Source of the DNA: Mauremys mutica
Lineage: Eukaryota; Chordata; Testudines; Geoemydidae
Assembly (NCBI RefSeq): GCF_020497125.1
Contig: NC_059076.1
Location: 12,825,951-12,889,950, forward strand
Direction: 5' to 3'
Length of the DNA: 64,000 bases
Shown piece after piece: positions 62,701-64,000 of the stretch. A program made the position numbers and the translations under genes. How positions within the stretch are numbered: the first letter of the stretch is position 1; each line of letters begins with the position of its first letter. The notes under the pieces were generated by a model that ran no database searches, was not told the DNA's origin, and worked only from the letters and a program-made list of their open reading frames with translations.

Positions 62701-63790
62701 TGTTAGCAACCAAGCTCCCCATGCCCCCACCAAGGGGCCAGACCCGACCGAAGATCACTTGGCAGCCTCAGAGCCTTGGCTCAGGCCCCATCTCCTCAGG
62801 GAGACACCCTGCTGCCCTGCCTGGGAGCTGAGGGCCAAGGCCGGCACCTTCAAAGGGCTTGCCCAGGAGGCAGCCCGGCCGCATGACACCTCCTGAGGCC
62901 CCTTCCAACCCGAATACGCTACGGTTCTATGCCCACGGGGAGGAAGGCACAGCCACAGCCACGGGCAGCTGGCAGAGGAGGCAGCAGCCTGCCAAAGGGA
63001 TTCTCAGGAAGCAGCTCGTTGGGCCCCGGGAGCCAGCCAGCAAACTCACCAGCCAGGAAGGCCGAATGAAGCTCCCCGGGACACTACAGTCCAAGGCCTG
63101 TTCCCCAGGGTTGGCTTTATTTTCAAACAAGAGCAAATGCACCCAGACCACTGGGGCACCCACTGAGGGCTTTCCAGCATGGACGGGAGGGCCACACCCT
63201 TCCCAAACAGTGCTTCGCCCACACACCGCTCCCTGCCCCCGAGGCAAGAAGCCACACAGCTGACTCCCTGTAGGCCACGTGCTCGCGCCCAGGCACGTGG
63301 CCTGCGACTCCGGTGCCCAGTTTTAGGGCCCAAGCCCAGATCTTCCTAGATACATTGGCACAGATGTTCCCAGGTATAAATCAGTGGGAATTAGGGCCTA
63401 GTTACCTGTGAGGATCTAGGCCCAAATCCCTAACAGACACACGCACCCAAGACCCAGTGCCTCTCTCTGGACGTAGTGTGGGTGGAAGGAGGCTGTAGTA
63501 ATCCCCACAGGGGAGAAACACACAGAACTCTGCTCCATTCCAGCTCTCCCTTTTAGCCTGCACTGATTATCATCTATTAAAAAGCACCTTCCGCCTTAGC
63601 CACCACCTGAGTAACTGCAAACCTGTCCAACCGGCTCCTTACCTGGCTTCCCCTGCTTCCTGCTGAGCCCTCAGTGCCTGGATTTCCTCACAGATCACAT
63701 CGTAAGGCTTATCCAACGTGTGCTCGCCCATGACCCAGACCCAGACTTCGCTGTCTGTGCCGAGCTTCCACTTCACCGACTTCCCATGTG
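47622..63790 (-). CDS. SH2D4A: SH2D4A gene span: eight coding exons, N-terminus outside window
   Basis: SH2 domain-containing protein 4A is a cytosolic adaptor whose SH2 domain binds phosphotyrosine proteins. In transcription order the exons are 63790-63643, 61052-60887, 57580-57500, 55951-55813, 54592-54376, 53286-53156, 49663-49443 and 47714-47622. All have GT-AG borders and phases agree at every join, giving 1196 nt of coding sequence. The order is a conserved N-terminal block with VWVWVMGE, a charged helical middle, a proline-rich linker and a C-terminal SH2 domain with FLIRVSEK. The first coding exon(s), which would hold the start codon, lie to the right of 64000. Adjacency and convergence with CSGALNACT1 match human 8p21.3. 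Confidence 0.93.
47715..49442. other. SH2D4A last intron, nothing recognised
   Basis: The long minus-strand frame 49075-48419 (218 codons) has no domain, and no splice phase places it in the gene. I treat it as chance. Confidence 0.45.
49443..49663 (-). CDS. SH2D4A: SH2D4A exon with SH2 core (FLIRVSEK)
   Basis: This 221-nt exon runs from TTTCGGCAG|GT to CACAAG|GTGAGC. It encodes the SH2 part with LRQAEELL, PGSFLIRVSEKIKGYALS and CKHFLIDASSNSYSFLG. The Arg in FLIR is the phosphate-binding residue. Then DQLQHSTLADLVNYHK ends at a codon border. Confidence 0.96.
49945..50235. mobile_element. hAT-type MITE with perfect 8-bp duplication
   Basis: The ends CAGGGCCAGCTTTA and TTAAAGCCGGCCCTG are inverted repeats. 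ACCTTAGC flanks both sides without mismatch (49937-49944, 50236-50243). The core is GC-rich, with inverted GGTCTGCTCCGGGTC-like pieces and a run of 17 C near 50092. The perfect duplication suggests it is fairly young. Confidence 0.9.
50314..51165 (+). mobile_element. CAGCGCTG-rich MITE, copy 2 (852 bp)
   Basis: The ends GGGTATGGCTACACTTGAGA and GCAAGTGTAGCCATACCC are flanked by TTA on both sides (50311-50313, 51166-51168). CAGCGCTG occurs eight times (five left, three right). The interior shares the AGGAGATATCCCAGAATGC and GATAGCTGCCCATAATGC blocks with the copies at 15837 and 59477. Confidence 0.9.
51169..53155. other. SH2D4A intron with CORE-SINE and MITE traces
   Basis: A MITE-like remnant with imperfect ends (GATGTCTGTACTGCAGTG and GACTGCAGTGTAAACGTACC) lies at about 51446-51660. 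Antisense MIR-like pieces lie at about 51945-52050 and 52425-52525. A related CORE-SINE fragment is near 52695-52810. The rest is not recognised. Confidence 0.45.
53156..53286 (-). CDS. SH2D4A: SH2D4A exon leading into the SH2 domain
   Basis: This 131-nt exon runs from GGAACCGCAG|GA to CCACG|GTGAGT. With the previous exon it reads RNPGVQRTISTSTQESIIRW, then FKEEQFPLQAGYEKSTDRI and APWFHG. The WFHG is the usual start of an SH2 domain. Other AG dinucleotides upstream would also keep the frame open, but this one matches the family at the join. Confidence 0.92.
53287..54375. other. SH2D4A intron, nothing recognised
   Basis: No named repeat or extra exon. Confidence 0.4.
54376..54592 (-). CDS. 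SH2D4A: SH2D4A exon: basic helix and proline-rich linker
   Basis: This 217-nt exon runs from CTGTTCCAG|TG to CCACAG|GTAAGA. It encodes LRKSKAADERRRSIAKQARD, then DYNRLSLQGIRKGK, and a proline-rich stretch (SLPPRPSLPPKPKTL) that could bind SH3 domains. The first half is highly conserved and the linker is more divergent, as expected. Confidence 0.95.
54593..55812. other. SH2D4A intron with an AC microsatellite
   Basis: An (AC)n run lies at about 54855-54873. Nothing else is recognised. Confidence 0.45.
55813..55951 (-). CDS. SH2D4A: SH2D4A exon: charged middle region
   Basis: This 139-nt exon runs from TCCTAACAG|GGG to AATCCT|GTAAGA. It encodes GKELARRRPGGMRASAERA and ends DDPEWQES, with Leu completed by the next exon. 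The end matches the conserved motif before LRKSKAADE. The front half is divergent compared with mammals but phase-consistent on both sides. Confidence 0.87.
55952..57499. other. SH2D4A intron with a GC-rich repeat
   Basis: About 56985-57262 looks like a turtle repeat with GGGTGCTCAACCCCCGC at the left and TCCGGAGCACCCATGG at the right. The C-rich core gives chance open frames on both strands. Other parts are not recognised. Confidence 0.4.
57500..57580 (-). CDS. SH2D4A: SH2D4A exon: QQMLADS segment
   Basis: This 81-nt exon of 27 whole codons runs from GAACGTCTAG|GC to CAGCAG|GTAAGC. It encodes AAPTNGRDVQQMLADSKAQ and then TRKYDFQQ. The RDVQQMLADS core matches the family. The polypyrimidine tract at the acceptor is weak. 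Confidence 0.88.
57581..59476. other. SH2D4A intron with CORE-SINE copies
   Basis: An antisense MIR/CORE-SINE-like element spans about 57870-58110 (CTAGGCGCTGCACGAAGTG). A sense copy spans about 58386-58620 (CCCAGATTCAAGTGTCTG, CTTGGGCAATTCACTTAGCC, GCAATGGGGATAACAGC). An unnamed old repeat may lie at about 59069-59365 (AAATCACAAGATTTAAAAA to GAGCTGGCAACACTG). Confidence 0.55.
59477..60238 (+). mobile_element. CAGCGCTG-rich MITE, copy 3 (762 bp)
   Basis: The ends GGGTATGGCTACACTGGCG and GTAAGTGTAGCCACACCC belong to the same family as the copies at 15837 and 50314. CAGCGCTG occurs nine times (six left, three right). TA flanks both sides, but the third base of the target duplication no longer matches. 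The middle is shorter by internal deletions. Confidence 0.88.
60239..60886. other. SH2D4A intron with an antisense CORE-SINE
   Basis: From about 60390 to 60690 the DNA follows a reverse MIR/CORE-SINE: CCATTTTACAGAAGGGAGAC, TGAGGCACAGAAAAACAAAG and CCCCAAAGAGCTCACGGTC. The rest is not recognised. Confidence 0.6.
60887..61052 (-). CDS. SH2D4A: SH2D4A exon: charged region, tentative
   Basis: The proposed exon runs from GTGTCTTCACAG|AG to GCTCAG|GTACTT (166 nt). It keeps an open frame in phase with both neighbours and is rich in Lys and Glu (AKRKEEETGEREKEDVITAA, KKERSWDHAQ), as expected for the middle of SH2D4A. The first half (SQTFLEPAVPWSLHSQPGA) is not clearly conserved. A different frame of the same DNA (EEVKHSLNRLYHG) looks more like the family, so the acceptor or an indel may be misjudged. 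Confidence 0.6.
61414..62387 (+). mobile_element. hAT-type element carrying a minisatellite
   Basis: The ends CAGGGGTGGGCAAACTATGG and AAAAAGTTTGCCCGCCCCG are inverted repeats. A perfect 8-bp duplication GGTTAGAG flanks them (61406-61413, 62388-62395). The core is G-rich and includes a tandem repeat. It has no transposase. Confidence 0.88.
61915..62250 (+). repeat. Minisatellite with ~92-103-bp unit
   Basis: The unit starting GGATGGGGCAGGGGTCCCA begins at 61915, 62017, 62109 and 62212, giving periods of 102, 92 and 103 bp. Because most variants keep the frame open, it makes a 295-codon plus-strand frame of Gly-rich repeats that is not a gene. Confidence 0.88.
62396..63642. other. SH2D4A intron, nothing recognised
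   Basis: No exon or nameable repeat seen. Confidence 0.4.
63643..63790 (-). CDS. SH2D4A: SH2D4A exon: conserved VWVWVMGE block
   Basis: This 148-nt exon runs from TCTTGCAG|CA to GCCAG|GTAAGG. It encodes GKSVKWKLGTDSEVWVWVMG, then EHTLDKPYDVICEEIQALRA, closely matching the N-terminal domain of mammalian SH2D4A. It is the most 5' exon inside the window, and the start codon is further right. Confidence 0.95.
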
Positions 63791-63815
63791 CTGCAAGACA
63801 AACACTCAGGGCACT

Positions 63816-63992
63816 GGGGGGAGGGATAGTTCAGTGGTTTGAGCATTGGCCTGCTAAACCCAGGGTTGAGAGTTCAATTCTTGAGGGGGCCATTTGGGGA
63901 ACTGGGGTAAAAATCTGGGGATTGGTCCTGCTTTGAGCAGGGGGTTGGACTAGATGACCTCCTGAAGTCCCTTCCAACCCTTATATTCTATG
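63816..63992 (+). repeat. tRNA-headed SINE with CR1-like tail, sense
   Basis: The copy opens GGGGGGAGGGATAGTTCAGT (A box) and continues with GGGTTGAGAGTTCAATTCTT (B-box-like). It ends with GGGTTGGACTAGATGACCTC and an ATATTCTATGC tail. It lies in SH2D4A intron sequence 25 bp from the exon acceptor side at 63790. Confidence 0.9.
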
Positions 63993-64000
63993 CTCATGCC

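Noticed and set aside
63816..63900. Possible tRNA gene
   Set aside because: The A and B boxes belong to the head of a SINE that continues into a CR1-like tail. The cloverleaf is degenerate.

Overview
This is a window of vertebrate nuclear DNA, almost certainly from a cryptodiran turtle. The repeats point to the group: CR1 LINE fragments ending in ATTCTATG-type tails, tRNA-headed SINEs that share the CR1 tail (the tortoise PolIII/Cry type), and several hAT-like and TA/TAA-target MITE families. The genes have GT-AG exons separated by introns of up to about 15 kb, and there is no bacterial-style gene organisation.

Two protein-coding genes can be read. On the plus strand, CSGALNACT1 (chondroitin sulfate N-acetylgalactosaminyltransferase 1) is complete: seven coding exons from 2057 to 41417 splice in phase into a 530-residue Golgi type II membrane enzyme with DVD and WGGED motifs. 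On the minus strand, SH2D4A (SH2 domain adaptor) occupies 63790 down to 47622. Eight coding exons are inside the window and the N-terminal exon(s) lie beyond the right edge. The genes are tail to tail, as in human 8p21.3. Two canonical poly(A) signals face each other at 46645 (+) and 46686 (-), only 30 bp apart, which suggests adjoining or overlapping 3' ends.

The rest is intronic and intergenic DNA full of mobile elements. By region: 0.5-7.7 kb holds a SINE, a hAT MITE, a TA MITE, a candidate solo LTR and two abutting antisense CR1 copies. 9-17 kb holds small satellites, a CORE-SINE, a CR1 relic and the first copy of an ~800-bp MITE packed with CAGCGCTG palindromes. 19-31 kb holds nested hAT/SINE/CR1 insertions and several other MITEs. 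34.2-38.1 kb is a dead ~3.8-kb hAT transposon with a ZMYM1-like TTF/DUF4371/hATC transposase on the minus strand. 39.7-40.0 kb is a GC-rich hAT-type foldback element. 49.9-62.4 kb holds further hAT MITEs, two more CAGCGCTG elements and a hAT element carrying a minisatellite.

The most informative structures are the three CAGCGCTG elements, a 56-bp inverted duplication that supplies an empty-site reference for one of them (15-17 kb), the hAT relic, and the facing poly(A) signals. Repeat calls rest on visible termini, target-site duplications and remembered family resemblance. No database search was run.
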